Positions 17,756 through 32,717 are shown, counted from the stretch's first letter. The stretch: 64,000 nucleotides of DNA from Metasolibacillus fluoroglycofenilyticus (GCF_003049645.1 NZ_PYWK01000005.1:1-64000), one strand, 5' to 3'. A program made the numbers and translations. The notes: generated by a model not told the origin, from the letters alone.

Positions 17756-19486
17756 ATGCCGGAAATTAATTGGAAAATTAAAAATATTCGAGAGCAAGTT
17801 GCTGTTATTGATGGCAAGGTTGCACCGACGATAGTATTAAAAAATGCGCGCTATTTGCATAGTATATTTAAAAAATGGATGGAAGGTAATATTTGGATTT
17901 TAAATGACCGTATTGTCTATGTGGGAGAACGCATGCCAGTACTTGTAGAAGGAACAGAGATTATCGATGTAGCAGGAAAAACAATTGTACCCGGTTATAT
18001 TGAGCCACATGTACATCCATTTCAACTATATAATCCACAATCTTTTGCTGATTTTGCCGCACAAACAGGCACGACGGCATTTATCTCGGATAATATGACG
18101 TTCGCCGCTTTAATGGACAACAAGAAAGCGTTTTCATTATTGGATCAATTGCGACAATTGCCGTTTTCATTTTATTGGTGGGCACGTTTTGATTCACAAA
18201 CTGAAACAGAGCTTGAGGGGGAAATGTATTCGACAGCCTCTGTCTTGGAATGGCTAGACCAAGATTCTGTCTTACTTGGTGGGGAATTAACTGCTTGGCC
18301 AAAGTTACTGCGTGGTGATGACCAAATGCTACATTGGATTCAAGTGGCAAAGTTAAAAGGAAAGAAAATTGAGGGTCATTTTCCTGGAGCATCTGAAAGA
18401 ACATTGGTACGTATGAAGCTGTTAGGAGCAGATGGTGACCATGAGGCAATGACGATTGAGGAAGTAGAAAGTCGTCTATTACATGGCTATGCTGTGACAC
18501 TTCGCCATTCTTCAATTCGACCTGATTTACCGCAATTACTGAAGGATGCTGTTGCTAAGCAATTAAATGTATTTGATCATCTAATGATGACGACAGACGG
18601 TTCAACGCCAAGCTTTTATCAGGACGGAATTATGGATAAATGTATTCGAGAGGCACTGGAGGCAGGTGTAGCACCAATTGATGCATATAATATGGCAACA
18701 TATAATATCGCACGCTATTATAATATGTCAGGGTTACATGGCTTAGTTGCTACAGGTCGCTATGCATCACTTAATATTTTACAAGACGAATTTTCACCTA
18801 CACCAGAGGCGGTGCTTTCAAAAGGAGTGTGGCTGAAGCGTGACAACCGTAAAGTATTGTCATTGCCAACGATTGATTGGTCTGCATTTGGTGAATTAAA
18901 TATGGATTTTGACTTATGTGATGAAGATTTTCAGTTTTCGATGCCAGTCGGAATTGAAATGGTTAACGATGTTATCACAAAGCCATATAGCATTCCGCAC
19001 CTCAATCACAATGCGGTGTTAGATTCGGCAAATGATGAAAGTTATTTAATGCTTATAGACCGCCAAGGAAAATGGCGCATTAACACAATGATTAAAGGTT
19101 TTGCATCAAGTGTACAAGGCTTTGCATCATCGTATTCTACGACAGGTGATATTATTTTAATAGGAAAGAGCATTGAAGAAATGAAGTTTGCCTTTAAGAA
19201 ATTAAAGGAGCAAAATGGTGGAATTTTATTAACAGAGAATAAAAATATTATTGCATCAATTGACTTAGCGATTTCTGGCAGTCTATATGATGGGGATGTT
19301 GAAACGTTAATTGCTAAAGAAGTAGCGTTAAAGGAAGCGCTTAGTGAACGTGGCTATCATCATACGGATGCAATTTATACTTTGCTATTTTTACAGTCAA
19401 CACATTTACCATATATTCGTATTACACGTAAAGGGCTGTTTGATGTGTTAAAAAATCGAGTGCTACTTTCAGCAGTTATGCGTTAA
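17756..19486 (+). CDS. yerA: YerA-like putative adenine deaminase
   Basis: This 576-residue amidohydrolase-superfamily protein is related to adenine deaminase (adenine to hypoxanthine). The metal-binding HxH is in PGYIEPHVHPF. Further candidate ligands lie in EGHFPGA, LRHSS and MMTTDGSTPS. The C-terminal region (SSYSTTGDIILIG onwards) matches the adenine deaminase tail. It is the same gene, in the same place after the pur operon, as B. subtilis yerA. It would salvage adenine into the IMP pool. AAGGGGG lies before the ATG. Confidence 0.9.
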   Translation: MPEINWKIKNIREQVAVIDGKVAPTIVLKNARYLHSIFKKWMEGNIWILNDRIVYVGERMPVLVEGTEIIDVAGKTIVPGYIEPHVHPFQLYNPQSFADFAAQTGTTAFISDNMTFAALMDNKKAFSLLDQLRQLPFSFYWWARFDSQTETELEGEMYSTASVLEWLDQDSVLLGGELTAWPKLLRGDDQMLHWIQVAKLKGKKIEGHFPGASERTLVRMKLLGADGDHEAMTIEEVESRLLHGYAVTLRHSSIRPDLPQLLKDAVAKQLNVFDHLMMTTDGSTPSFYQDGIMDKCIREALEAGVAPIDAYNMATYNIARYYNMSGLHGLVATGRYASLNILQDEFSPTPEAVLSKGVWLKRDNRKVLSLPTIDWSAFGELNMDFDLCDEDFQFSMPVGIEMVNDVITKPYSIPHLNHNAVLDSANDESYLMLIDRQGKWRINTMIKGFASSVQGFASSYSTTGDIILIGKSIEEMKFAFKKLKEQNGGILLTENKNIIASIDLAISGSLYDGDVETLIAKEVALKEALSERGYHHTDAIYTLLFLQSTHLPYIRITRKGLFDVLKNRVLLSAVMR

Positions 19487-19500
19487 TAAGGAGAAAAATA

Positions 19501-20571
19501 ATGGATATAAAATTAAAGCTACTTGCAAGCTTATGTGCAGTTTTCTTAATAGCAGGCTGCGGTAATAAAGCGGAAGAAAAAGAGCCAGAAGAAGTTATTG
19601 GTGAGGTAGAGGCTGAAGAAACAGATACGGAAGAGGAATCAACAGAGGAAGTTGCTGAGCTTCCTTTCAAAACGCCATTTACGGGTGAGGGTGTTGCGGA
19701 GGAGATAGAGCAACGCCCGATTTTAGCAACAATTAATAATCATCCTGCCGCTAGACCACAATCGGGCTTAGCGTCGGCCGATGTTGTTTACGAGATGTTG
19801 GCTGAGGGAGATGTTACTCGCTTTTTAGCACTTTACCAATCGACAATACCAGAGCAAATCGGACCTATTCGAAGCGCCCGCTCTTATTTTATTGATATTG
19901 CAAAAGGTTTAGACGCATTTTATATAGCGCATGGTTATAGCCCTGAGGCTAAATCAATGCTAGCAAATGGTGTTGTTTCAAATATTAATGGAATGCATTA
20001 TGATGGTACATATTTCAAGCGTTCATCTAATCGTCAAGCACCCCATAATTCCTATATTTCTGGTGAAAATGTATTAGCAGGAGCAGAAAAGGTTGGCGCT
20101 TCAATGATTTACAGTAAAAAAGTGTTTTATCCTTTTTATCGTGATGAAGATAATGTTAAAATAGGTGTTAGAGCAAATGAAGCGATGGTTCGTTATAGCC
20201 AAAATAGCTCTTTCAATAGCACATATGTGTATGATCAGGAAACGGGGCAGTATAAAAGATTTTCCGCTAATACTGTTACGACAGATTATTTAACAGGTGA
20301 AGAGATTCAGCTATCAAATATACTATTTTTTGAAATGCCGCATCGCGTAATTGACAGTGTTGGTCGTCGTGATATTGATATATCGGCAGGAGGAAATGCG
20401 TATATTTTCCAAAATGGTATGATGCGAGAAATCAAGTGGAAAAATAGTGACGGATTTTTAGTGCCACTAGAGGAAGATGGTAGTGAAGTTAAATTAGTGC
20501 AAGGGAAATCCTGGATTCACTTTGTTCCAACAACGCCGGGACTAGCATCTGCTGTAACGTATTCGGAATAA
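19501..20571 (+). CDS. yerB: YerB-like DUF3048 lipoprotein
   Basis: This is a 356-residue lipoprotein with lipobox LIAGC (Cys20) followed by an acidic Glu/Thr linker (about 23-55). The DUF3048 domain covers the rest, with ARPQSGLASADVVYEMLAEG, GPIRSARSYF and NRQAPHNSY. Its function is unknown. It begins 14 bp after yerA, in the B. subtilis order. Confidence 0.9.
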   Translation: MDIKLKLLASLCAVFLIAGCGNKAEEKEPEEVIGEVEAEETDTEEESTEEVAELPFKTPFTGEGVAEEIEQRPILATINNHPAARPQSGLASADVVYEMLAEGDVTRFLALYQSTIPEQIGPIRSARSYFIDIAKGLDAFYIAHGYSPEAKSMLANGVVSNINGMHYDGTYFKRSSNRQAPHNSYISGENVLAGAEKVGASMIYSKKVFYPFYRDEDNVKIGVRANEAMVRYSQNSSFNSTYVYDQETGQYKRFSANTVTTDYLTGEEIQLSNILFFEMPHRVIDSVGRRDIDISAGGNAYIFQNGMMREIKWKNSDGFLVPLEEDGSEVKLVQGKSWIHFVPTTPGLASAVTYSE

Positions 20572-20589
20572 AGAGAGGGGGATAAATAG

Positions 20590-20904
20590 ATGCAAATCGA
20601 AAAAATTCGTGGACATCAAACAGATCAGTTGTTTAAAGCTGTATTAGAGCTAAAAGATATTGAGGAATGTTATAAATTTTTCGATGACTTATGCACAATT
20701 AGTGAAATTCAATCTTTAGCGCAACGCTTTGAGGTAGCGCATTTACTAAGATTGAAAAAGACATATGAAACAATCAAGAAAGAAACGGGTGCTTCTACCG
20801 CTACAATTTCACGTGTGCGCCGATGTTTTGATTATGGTAACGATATGTATGATGAAATGTTAGGTCGTCTTTACCCTGATGAAAAACCATTTACACATAA
20901 ATAA
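20590..20904 (+). CDS. yerC: YerC/YecD family TrpR-like DNA-binding protein
   Basis: This is a 104-residue all-helical protein of the YerC/TrpR-like family. The helix-turn-helix region is LKKTYETIKKETGASTATISRVRRC. It lies 18 bp after yerB and is followed by a terminator, so it ends the yerABC unit. Its target genes are not known from the sequence. Confidence 0.9.
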   Translation: MQIEKIRGHQTDQLFKAVLELKDIEECYKFFDDLCTISEIQSLAQRFEVAHLLRLKKTYETIKKETGASTATISRVRRCFDYGNDMYDEMLGRLYPDEKPFTHK

Positions 20905-20945
20905 AATGCCATTTGCATACTAAATTGGTGTGCTATTTAAAGTTG

Positions 20946-20979
20946 AAGAGGCCTTTCAAGGTAAATCGCCTCTTTTTTA
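20946..20979 (+). terminator. terminator after yerC
   Basis: AAGAGGC (20946-20952) and GCCTCTT (20968-20974) form the stem, followed by TTTT. Confidence 0.75.
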
Positions 20980-21565
20980 TTATTAACATCTTTCTGCAAC
21001 GTTTACTACGACGAATAACCGCAGGAGCACATGTTTTTTGTACCGAAAGCAAGGCGACAGGTATAGGTACAAAAGCCTCTCGTCTCTATAGGTGGCGAGA
21101 TAGGATTGATTTCAGTAGGTGTCACAGATTTTTAAGGGCGAGGTCTGCATGACGCAGGTCGATTAACCGTTGTCACAGGACGTGACGGTTTTAGGTTAAC
21201 TTCCACCCAACAACTTGAAAAAATCTGGTCACAATTACGCCGAGGCGTAATTGATTAAAAGAGGTGTTGAAAAAGCAGGTAGGCGATTGCTTTTTCAAAA
21301 CACCTTTTTTGTTATTTATCCCGTATTAACGGGCAGTAAGCCTCACGCTCCAAGACTTAAGTAAAATCTGGCAAGAGGATAAACGGGAGACCAACTGCCC
21401 GTAAAAGCCCGAATGGTTCAGCTAACAATCAGTGGAGAAAAGAATCCACTGATTGAAGCTTCACTTTATCGAGAGTTAAAAAACAGATTAACGTCAGCCG
21501 AGGCGCAATTGACCTAATTGCGTTATACTTGTATCGATGAACTTTTAGAGAAAGGATGACATACT
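20980..21565. repeat. repeat-rich intergenic region yerC-pcrB
   Basis: About 590 bp without a credible gene. It holds GGTGTCACAGATTTTTAA at about 21119 (also near 17633) and a CAATTACGC/GCGTAATTG hairpin at 21232-21253 inside the GCCGAGG repeat tail. A strong terminator-like hairpin follows at 21262-21310 (AGGTGTTGAAAAAGCA with TGCTTTTTCAAAACACCT, then Ts). A second GCCGAGG tail lies at about 21491-21511, shortly before pcrB. The pattern suggests layered insertions of small repeats. Confidence 0.6.
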
Positions 21566-22258
21566 GTGGAACATAAAACATGGAGACATGTGTTTAAATT
21601 AGACCCAGCAAAATATATTTCTGATGAAGACTTAGAAAAAATATGTGAATCAGGTACAGATGTAATTTTAGTTGGTGGTACGGACGATGTAACATTAGAC
21701 AGTGTGCTTGATTTATTAGTACGTGTACGTAGGTTTACTGTACCAATCGCACTTGAAATTTCGAATATTGAATCAGTTACACCAGGCTACGATTATTATT
21801 TTATTCCATCTGTTTTAAATAGTACAAATACTAAATGGGTAAAGGACTTACACCATGCTGCAATAAAGGAATATGGCGATATTATGGTTTGGGAAGAGCT
21901 TGTTGCTGAAGGGTACTGCGTGCTTAACCCAGATTGTAAAGTAGCATATGCAACAGAGGCGCAAACAGATTTGTCAATAGAGGATGTAGTTGCTTATGCA
22001 CGTATGGCAGAAAATTATTTTAAGCTGCCAATTTTTTATTTAGAGTATAGCGGCATATATGGCGATGTAGAATTTGTGAAGGCAGCTAAAAATGTATTGA
22101 CAAATACATCTTTATTTTATGGTGGCGGTATTACAACGGCAGAGCAAGCTGCTGAAATGGCTGCGATTGCGAATACGGTCGTTGTAGGCAATATAATTTA
22201 TGATGATTTACAGGCAGCATTGAAAACGGTTGATGCTGTAAAAAGTGTTATGATATAA
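21566..22258 (+). CDS. pcrB: heptaprenylglyceryl phosphate synthase
   Basis: PcrB is a TIM-barrel prenyltransferase joining sn-glycerol-1-phosphate to a polyprenyl diphosphate. At 230 residues it has normal length. Visible features are [11 protein letters not shown] at the start, [28 protein letters not shown] and the phosphate-binding [11 protein letters not shown]. The GTG start follows AAAGGATG at 7 nt. It precedes pcrA as in Bacillus. Confidence 0.95.
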   Translation: MEHKTWRHVFKLDPAKYISDEDLEKICESGTDVILVGGTDDVTLDSVLDLLVRVRRFTVPIALEISNIESVTPGYDYYFIPSVLNSTNTKWVKDLHHAAIKEYGDIMVWEELVAEGYCVLNPDCKVAYATEAQTDLSIEDVVAYARMAENYFKLPIFYLEYSGIYGDVEFVKAAKNVLTNTSLFYGGGITTAEQAAEMAAIANTVVVGNIIYDDLQAALKTVDAVKSVMI

Positions 22259-22290
22259 TAGGAACAAACGTTCTGTAAGGTGGTGCAATA

Positions 22291-26546
<4,256 letters not shown>

Positions 26547-26562
26547 TAAAGGAGCTTGACTG

Positions 26563-27735
26563 ATGACTCGACTTCGCTGGGTATCGGCGCTCGTAGTAGC
26601 AATTATATTAGCTGGCTGTACACCTTCCTTCAAGCAGAATACGGAAGTTTTACAGCAAACAGAGGATGCAGAAGAAGTAGAAACAGCACATATTACAAGT
26701 AGACAATTAAGTGAAAACTATTATAGAACGCTTACACCTTATAAGGAAAGTGCGAGCCGTGGCTTAATTGTTTCAAATGTTTACACAAAGTATGATATTA
26801 AGGAAGTTGAAAATGGCTTAATGCGTATTTCACAAAATGTTTTTGATACGGAAAAGTACTTTTTTCAAGAAGGGCAAAACTTATCTGCAAATACAGTAAG
26901 CTATTGGCTGGCACGCGAAAATCAAACGACGAATCAGCGTGAGGACTTGCAGGGGTTGAATCCTTCTAGCTTAGATGCGAATGGAAAGGAGCTTGAACCA
27001 ACTATTAAAGCGGTGGAAGCACCTGTATATTTATCGCATATTGTAGAGCAAAACTACTTAACAATGACAGATGATAATAAAGTAGGACTTGGCGGTATAT
27101 CAATTGGACTTGCACTTAATTCGATTTACTACTACCAAAAAGAGCAGTACGGAGAATATTATGAGGAGCCAATTCCTAATGAAAAACTGGAAAAAGCTGC
27201 AATAGAAATTGCGGAAAAGGTCGTATCTCGATTAAGAGCACGCGCAGAGTTGGCAGATGTACCGATTGTCATTGGTTTATTTAAGCAACAGCCACGCAAT
27301 TCAATTGTACCGGGCACATATTTTGCTTATAGCGTTGTGGATAGCGGAAAAAACGCTTTAGGTGAATGGCAAAAAATTAATGAGGCATATGTTACATTTC
27401 CGATGAGTTCACCTCCTGATATTTATCGTGATATGAATACAAGCTTCCAAAAATTTAAGCAGGATATTGATAAATATTTCTCGAACTTTACAAGCGTTAT
27501 TGGGACAGGCTTTTATCAGAATAATCAGCTTCAAAATTTAGAAGTTGAAATTCCAATACAATTTTATGGAACAACTGAAATTATTGGGTTCACACAATAT
27601 TTGACAGATGTTATGTTGAAGCAGCTGCCTAAAGATGTGGCAATAACAGTAAGTGTGACATCCGTAAATGGACCGGAAGTATTAATAAAAAAAGAGCGTG
27701 ACAGCGATACGCCTTTTGTTCATATTTATGAATAA
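26563..27735 (+). CDS. camS: CamS family lipoprotein (YerH-like)
   Basis: This is a 390-residue lipoprotein with lipobox LAGC (Cys19), followed by an acidic linker and the CamS domain. In enterococci the CamS lipoprotein signal peptide is the source of a sex pheromone. Its normal role in Bacilli is unclear. Located directly after ligA, as in B. subtilis yerH. Confidence 0.93.
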   Translation: MTRLRWVSALVVAIILAGCTPSFKQNTEVLQQTEDAEEVETAHITSRQLSENYYRTLTPYKESASRGLIVSNVYTKYDIKEVENGLMRISQNVFDTEKYFFQEGQNLSANTVSYWLARENQTTNQREDLQGLNPSSLDANGKELEPTIKAVEAPVYLSHIVEQNYLTMTDDNKVGLGGISIGLALNSIYYYQKEQYGEYYEEPIPNEKLEKAAIEIAEKVVSRLRARAELADVPIVIGLFKQQPRNSIVPGTYFAYSVVDSGKNALGEWQKINEAYVTFPMSSPPDIYRDMNTSFQKFKQDIDKYFSNFTSVIGTGFYQNNQLQNLEVEIPIQFYGTTEIIGFTQYLTDVMLKQLPKDVAITVSVTSVNGPEVLIKKERDSDTPFVHIYE

Positions 27736-27736
27736 A

Positions 27737-27767
27737 TTGTGATTTTTATAATAAAAAATGTTATGAT
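27737..27767 (+). promoter_or_regulatory. likely promoter of gatCAB
   Basis: TTGTGA (27737-27742) and TTATGAT (27761-27767) are separated by about 18 nt, within the short camS-gatC gap. Confidence 0.5.
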
Positions 27768-27803
27768 AACTCGTATGGTTAACTTTATTCGGAGGTGTAA
27801 AAA

Positions 27804-28094
27804 ATGGCGAAACTAACAAAAGAGGAAGTAAAGCATGTTGCTCATTTAGCACGACTTGCCATTACAGAAGAAGAAGCGGAAAAGTTTGCTGAGCAATTAG
27901 GTAAAATCACTGATTTTGCAGAGCAGCTAAACGAATTAGATACAACAAATGTGGAGCCGACGACACATGTTTTACCACTGGTAAACGTAATGCGTGAAGA
28001 TGTAGCAGGGCAAGGTTTAGCACAGGAAAAAATGATGCTAAATGTTAAAGAACAAGAGGCGGGACAAGTAAAGGTACCGTCCATTTTAGACTAA
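27804..28094 (+). CDS. gatC: Asp/Glu-tRNA amidotransferase subunit C
   Basis: This 96-residue subunit holds GatA and GatB together. The [19 protein letters not shown] start, the [16 protein letters not shown] helix and the [10 protein letters not shown] motif are typical. AGGTG lies before the ATG. First gene of gatCAB. Confidence 0.97.
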   Translation: MAKLTKEEVKHVAHLARLAITEEEAEKFAEQLGKITDFAEQLNELDTTNVEPTTHVLPLVNVMREDVAGQGLAQEKMMLNVKEQEAGQVKVPSILD

Positions 28095-28133
28095 AGAAAA
28101 GCGTGTAAACTAAAATGTAGGAGGACTATATAG

Positions 28134-29597
28134 ATGACGTTATTTGAGCGATCAGCGGGAGAGCTGCAAGAAAGCTTACATAAAGGCGAAGTAACAATCG
28201 CTGACCTAACAAATGAAGCATATGCCCGCATTGAAGCATTAGATGGGGATGTACAATCATTTTTAGCATTAAATAAAGAGCAAGCAACTGCACAAGCGGC
28301 GGAGTTAGATAAAGTGCCATTTGAAGCACGAGGTCCATTATTCGGTTTACCTATTGGGGTAAAGGATAATATCATAACAGAAGGCTTAGAAACAACATGT
28401 GCCTCTAAAATTTTAGAAGGCTTTATTCCAATTTATGATGCGACAGTTGTGAAAAAGCTACGCGAGGCGGGCATGGTAACAGTCGGGAAGTTAAACATGG
28501 ACGAGTTTGCAATGGGCTCTTCCACTGAAAACTCTTATTACAAGGCGACAAAGAACCCTTGGAATGTTGAGCATGTGCCAGGAGGTTCATCAGGTGCATC
28601 TGCGGCAGCGGTTGCAGCAGGAGAGGTTCCTTTCTCACTGGGCTCTGACACAGGTGGCTCGATTCGTCAGCCGGCAGCTTATTGTGGTGTTGTAGGGATG
28701 AAACCAACATATGGTCGTGTGTCGCGCTACGGTTTAGTTGCATTTGCATCTTCGCTTGATCAAATTGGTCCTATTACGCGTAACGTACGTGATAATGCAT
28801 TATTACTTGAGGCAATTTCTGGTGTAGACGAAAATGATTCGACATCAGCCAATGTCCCTGTACCAAATTATGTGTCTGCTTTAAACGGCGACATTAAAGG
28901 TTTACGCATCGCTGTACCAAAGGAGTTTTTGGGTGAAGGTGTGGGCGAAGCAGCGCGTAAATCCGTATTGGATGCATTGGAAGTATTAAAGGGCTTAGGT
29001 GCAACAGTGGAAGAAGTATCTTTACCACATTCAAAATACGCATTAGCAGCTTACTATATTTTATCATCATCAGAAGCGTCATCGAATCTTTCCCGCTTCG
29101 ACGGTATCCGCTATGGCTTCCGTGCTGAAGGTGTAAAGAACTTAATGGAGCTATATAAAGAAACGCGTGCACAAGGTTTCGGTGATGAGGTAAAGCGCCG
29201 CATTATGCTTGGCACATACTCATTATCGGCAGGCACATACGATGCTTACTATAAAAAGGCGCAACAAGTGCGTACATTAATTAAAGCAGATTACGACAAA
29301 GTGTTCGAGAGCTTTGATGTAATTATTGGACCTACAACGCCTACAGCTGCATTTAAAATTGGTGAAAACGTCAATGACCCATTAACGATGTATGCAAATG
29401 ATATTTTGACAATTCCAATCAACTTAGCAGGTGTACCAGCAATTTCAATACCATGTGGATTCGATAATGACCTGCCATTAGGCTTACAAATTATCGGTAA
29501 GCATTTCGATGAAGAAACAATTTATCGTACAGCTTATGCATATGAGCAAGCGACAAATTTTCATAAGAAAACACCTCAAATTTGGGAGGTAAAATAA
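28134..29597 (+). CDS. gatA: Asp/Glu-tRNA amidotransferase subunit A
   Basis: GatA is the amidase that releases ammonia from glutamine for Gln-tRNA(Gln)/Asn-tRNA(Asn) synthesis. It has 487 residues of the amidase signature family. The catalytic Ser-Ser-Lys set is present: Lys in GVKDNI, Ser residues in [19 protein letters not shown] and [17 protein letters not shown] lies upstream, 39 bp after gatC. Confidence 0.97.
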   Translation: MTLFERSAGELQESLHKGEVTIADLTNEAYARIEALDGDVQSFLALNKEQATAQAAELDKVPFEARGPLFGLPIGVKDNIITEGLETTCASKILEGFIPIYDATVVKKLREAGMVTVGKLNMDEFAMGSSTENSYYKATKNPWNVEHVPGGSSGASAAAVAAGEVPFSLGSDTGGSIRQPAAYCGVVGMKPTYGRVSRYGLVAFASSLDQIGPITRNVRDNALLLEAISGVDENDSTSANVPVPNYVSALNGDIKGLRIAVPKEFLGEGVGEAARKSVLDALEVLKGLGATVEEVSLPHSKYALAAYYILSSSEASSNLSRFDGIRYGFRAEGVKNLMELYKETRAQGFGDEVKRRIMLGTYSLSAGTYDAYYKKAQQVRTLIKADYDKVFESFDVIIGPTTPTAAFKIGENVNDPLTMYANDILTIPINLAGVPAISIPCGFDNDLPLGLQIIGKHFDEETIYRTAYAYEQATNFHKKTPQIWEVK

Positions 29598-29598
29598 A

Positions 29599-31026
29599 AT
29601 GAACTTTGAAACAATTATTGGTTTAGAAGTACACGTTGAATTAAAAACAGAATCAAAAATTTTCTCAAGCTCACCAAACCATTTCGGTGCGGAACCCAAT
29701 GCTAATACGTCAGTAATCGACCTAGGTTATCCGGGTGTATTACCTGTCTTAAATAAAAATGTTGTTGATTTTGCAATGCGTGCAGCACTTGCATTAAATA
29801 TGGAAATCGAGCAGGAAACAAAGTTTGACCGCAAAAACTATTTCTATCCAGATAACCCGAAAGCGTATCAAATTTCACAATTTGATAAGCCAATTGGTAA
29901 AAATGGCTGGATTGAAATTGAAGTTGACGGCTATAAAAAACGCATTGGTATTACACGCCTTCATATGGAGGAGGATGCTGGTAAACTAACGCATGCTGAT
30001 GGCTACTCTTTAGTAGACTTTAACCGTCAAGGAACGCCATTAGTTGAAATCGTTTCTGAGCCAGATATTCGCACACCGAATGAAGCTTACGCTTACTTAG
30101 AAAAGCTAAAATCAATTATTCAATATACAGGCGTATCAGATGTGCGCATGGAGGAAGGCTCACTGCGTTGTGATGCAAATATTTCATTACGTCCATACGG
30201 TCAAGAGAAATTTGGTACAAAAGCAGAGCTGAAAAACTTAAACTCATTCAACTTTGTGCGTAAAGGCTTAGAGCATGAGGAAGTACGTCAAGCAGAGGTG
30301 CTACGTGCTGGTGGAGAAATCGAGCAAGAAACACGCCGCTTTGACGAGAAGACAGGTAAAACAGTTTTAATGCGCGTAAAAGAAGGTGCAGACGATTACC
30401 GCTACTTCCCAGAGCCTGACCTAGTGCGCTTATCAATTGATGACGAATGGTTAGAGCGTGTTAAAGCTTCTATTCCAGAGCTGCCAGATGCACGCAAAGC
30501 ACGCTATGAGTCAGAGCTAGGCTTAACAGCTTATGATGCGGCAGTGCTTGTAATTAACAAGGATATTTCTGATTTCTTTGATGCAACTGTAACAATTGGC
30601 GCGGATGCAAAGCTAGCAGCAAACTGGCTAATGGGCGATGTATCTGCGTACTTAAATGCAGAGCAAAAAGAATTAAAGAATACAGCCTTAACGCCAGAAA
30701 ACTTAGCAGGCATGATTAAGCTTATTTCGGATGGTACAATTTCCTCAAAAATCGCTAAAAAAGTATTTACAGAGCTTGTAACAAACGGCGGTGATGCTGA
30801 GAAAATCGTCAAAGAAAAAGGCTTAGTACAAATTTCTGACCCAGCTGTTATTTTAGGCTTCGTAACAGAGGTTTTAGACAATGACCAAAAATCAGTAGAA
30901 GACTATAAAGCAGGTAAAGACCGCGCAATTAAAGCGATGTTAGGTCAAATAATGAAAGCATCAAAAGGCCAAGCAAACCCTCAATTAACAAACCAAATTT
31001 TATTAGAGGAGCTTGCAAAGCGTTAA
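29599..31026 (+). CDS. gatB: Asp/Glu-tRNA amidotransferase subunit B
   Basis: GatB is the kinase/transamidase that activates the mischarged tRNA. At 475 residues it has full length. Features: [12 protein letters not shown] start, the [18 protein letters not shown] motif, [26 protein letters not shown], and a C-terminal helical/YqeY-like tail. The gene starts 1 bp after the gatA stop. Confidence 0.97.
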   Translation: MNFETIIGLEVHVELKTESKIFSSSPNHFGAEPNANTSVIDLGYPGVLPVLNKNVVDFAMRAALALNMEIEQETKFDRKNYFYPDNPKAYQISQFDKPIGKNGWIEIEVDGYKKRIGITRLHMEEDAGKLTHADGYSLVDFNRQGTPLVEIVSEPDIRTPNEAYAYLEKLKSIIQYTGVSDVRMEEGSLRCDANISLRPYGQEKFGTKAELKNLNSFNFVRKGLEHEEVRQAEVLRAGGEIEQETRRFDEKTGKTVLMRVKEGADDYRYFPEPDLVRLSIDDEWLERVKASIPELPDARKARYESELGLTAYDAAVLVINKDISDFFDATVTIGADAKLAANWLMGDVSAYLNAEQKELKNTALTPENLAGMIKLISDGTISSKIAKKVFTELVTNGGDAEKIVKEKGLVQISDPAVILGFVTEVLDNDQKSVEDYKAGKDRAIKAMLGQIMKASKGQANPQLTNQILLEELAKR

Positions 31027-31039
31027 TCATGAATAAATT

Positions 31040-31092
31040 AAAAAAGCTATCTCAAAAGTTATAAAAATGACTTTTCGAGGTAGCTTTTTTAT
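31040..31092 (+). terminator. terminator of gatCAB
   Basis: AAAAAAGCTATCTCAAAAGT and ACTTTTCGAGGTAGCTTTTTT form a stem of about 20 bp with two mismatches or wobbles. A T-rich 3' end follows. Confidence 0.9.
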
Positions 31093-31167
31093 TGGAGGGG
31101 AGAAATTCCACTTTTAAAATACGTTAGTACCGATAAGTTACAAAATAACAAAGGGTTTTTTTAGAGC

Positions 31168-31196
31168 TTAACAATTTGTAGTTAATAGGTTAGAAT
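31168..31196 (+). promoter_or_regulatory. promoter of the two-component operon
   Basis: TTAACA (31168-31173), a 17-nt spacer and TAGAAT (31191-31196) precede the kinase gene by about 40 bp. Confidence 0.6.
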
Positions 31197-31238
31197 ATTT
31201 GAAATGTATTTGCCTAAGGAAAGTGGGGGAGCGTTATC

Positions 31239-31985
31239 ATTTCATATGAGATTTTTTTCATTATTATTATTAGTAGCATACTAACACCTTTTTTATTTTT
31301 AGTAGGCTTCATATTATTTTTATTGAAGGAATCAGAAGTTGAAATTTTAGCTGTAGAAAATAGAAAAATTCGATTAGAGAAAGAGTTGGAAGTGAGTAAA
31401 TACAATCAGCTGAGCCAGCAAATTCAACCCCATTTTCTATTTAATGTTCTTAATACCTTGATGAGCTTGTTGCGCTTAAAAAAATATGATGAATTGATTC
31501 AATCGATGGAGCAATTCATTATGTTTTTAAAATATAAGTATGAAATAAAGGACCACACACATTTAATTTATAATGAACTAAAACACACACAAAATTACCT
31601 GAATATTCAATCTATGCGTTTTGGAAGCCGCCTTCATACAAACATTGAAGTAGATGAAAAGCTATTAGGGGAAAGTATTATTCCTTACTTAATTCAAACA
31701 TTAGTTGAAAATACTTTTAAACATGGTTTTGATGCTGAAATGGAAGTTTGCCAAATAAAGATTTCACTTTATAGGGAGACAGATGATATATGTTTAATAG
31801 TTGAGGATAATGGTCGAGGTATTGATACTGAAGTTCAGTATAATACGGGGTTATCCAATATTGAGACAAGATTAAATTTACTTTATGGTAAGCATGCAGA
31901 GCTGAAAATATTACCAAGAGCTGTAGGAAGTGGTGTAAAAGTTTTTTGTAGATGGAATCCTTCAAATATGCAAGAGTTAAAGTAA
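31239..31985 (+). CDS. LytS/YesM-type sensor histidine kinase, short form
   Basis: The kinase core has the His-kinase box QQIQPHFLFNVLNTLMSLL, a dimer helix, the N box TLVENTFKHG and the G box EDNGRGID. The frame is open from 31218, and residues from about 31242 form one hydrophobic membrane helix (SYEIFFIIIISSILTPFLF). No ATG, GTG or TTG precedes this helix in frame. A GGGGGAG at about 31225 would serve an ATT at 31239. A TTG at 31323 has no ribosome binding site and would cut off the membrane segment. I give the ATT start as the best fit, with doubt. It pairs with the regulator 12 bp downstream. Confidence 0.8.
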   Translation: MSYEIFFIIIISSILTPFLFLVGFILFLLKESEVEILAVENRKIRLEKELEVSKYNQLSQQIQPHFLFNVLNTLMSLLRLKKYDELIQSMEQFIMFLKYKYEIKDHTHLIYNELKHTQNYLNIQSMRFGSRLHTNIEVDEKLLGESIIPYLIQTLVENTFKHGFDAEMEVCQIKISLYRETDDICLIVEDNGRGIDTEVQYNTGLSNIETRLNLLYGKHAELKILPRAVGSGVKVFCRWNPSNMQELK

Positions 31986-31997
31986 GGAGGAGCGAGC

Positions 31998-32696
31998 ATG
32001 AATATATTAATTGTAGATGATGAAGTAATATTTACGGAATATCTATCACAAGTAATAGCGAATTATTTCCCTTTTGCACAATTGCATGTTGTTCATAGTG
32101 GTACAGCAGCAATGAAATTAATAAATGATTATAAGTTTGATATAGCTTTACTGGATATATTATTAGGGGGCATGACAGGGCTAGAGTTAGCAGAGAAAAT
32201 TTTAAAGGAAAGTGCCGAAACGGATATTATTATGATTTCTGCCTTTCAGGATTTTGAATATGCAAGGCAATCGATTCAGCTAAAAGTGAAGGATTATTTA
32301 GTAAAGCCGATTATCGAATCAGAGTTAATTAATTTATTAAGCCAATACGTTAATGAGGTTATCCCGCATTCTAAAAATTATCATGCAATTGTAAACGAGG
32401 TTATATCTTATGTGCGAAATAATTATAAGCAGGAAATTAAATTGAGTGAACTTGCCCAATCATTATTCGTATCCCCACCTTATTTGAGTAATTTATTTAA
32501 AGAGCAAACAGGTACAACTTTATCAGAGTATATTATGAAATATAGAATTGAAAAATCTAAAAAACTGCTGTTAGAAGGTGAAAAAAGCATTGGAGCAATT
32601 TCAGAAGAGGTAGGCTTTAATAGCCAAAACTATTATAATCGTGTATTTAAAAAATATGAAAAGATGACACCACAAGACTATAGAAGCCAAAATTAA
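31998..32696 (+). CDS. YesN-type response regulator, AraC-family output
   Basis: This is a 232-residue protein. The receiver domain (1-120) has the acidic pair IVDDE, the phospho-acceptor Asp in ALLDILLGG, and Lys in YLVKPI. The C-terminal AraC/XylS helix-turn-helix pair has ELAQSLFVSPPYLSNLFKEQ and the signature EVGFNSQNYYNRVFKK. It probably controls the adjacent membrane protein and peptide transporter. That is inferred from position. Confidence 0.92.
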   Translation: MNILIVDDEVIFTEYLSQVIANYFPFAQLHVVHSGTAAMKLINDYKFDIALLDILLGGMTGLELAEKILKESAETDIIMISAFQDFEYARQSIQLKVKDYLVKPIIESELINLLSQYVNEVIPHSKNYHAIVNEVISYVRNNYKQEIKLSELAQSLFVSPPYLSNLFKEQTGTTLSEYIMKYRIEKSKKLLLEGEKSIGAISEEVGFNSQNYYNRVFKKYEKMTPQDYRSQN

Positions 32697-32717
32697 TGGG
32701 ATGAAAGGGGAGTAGAC

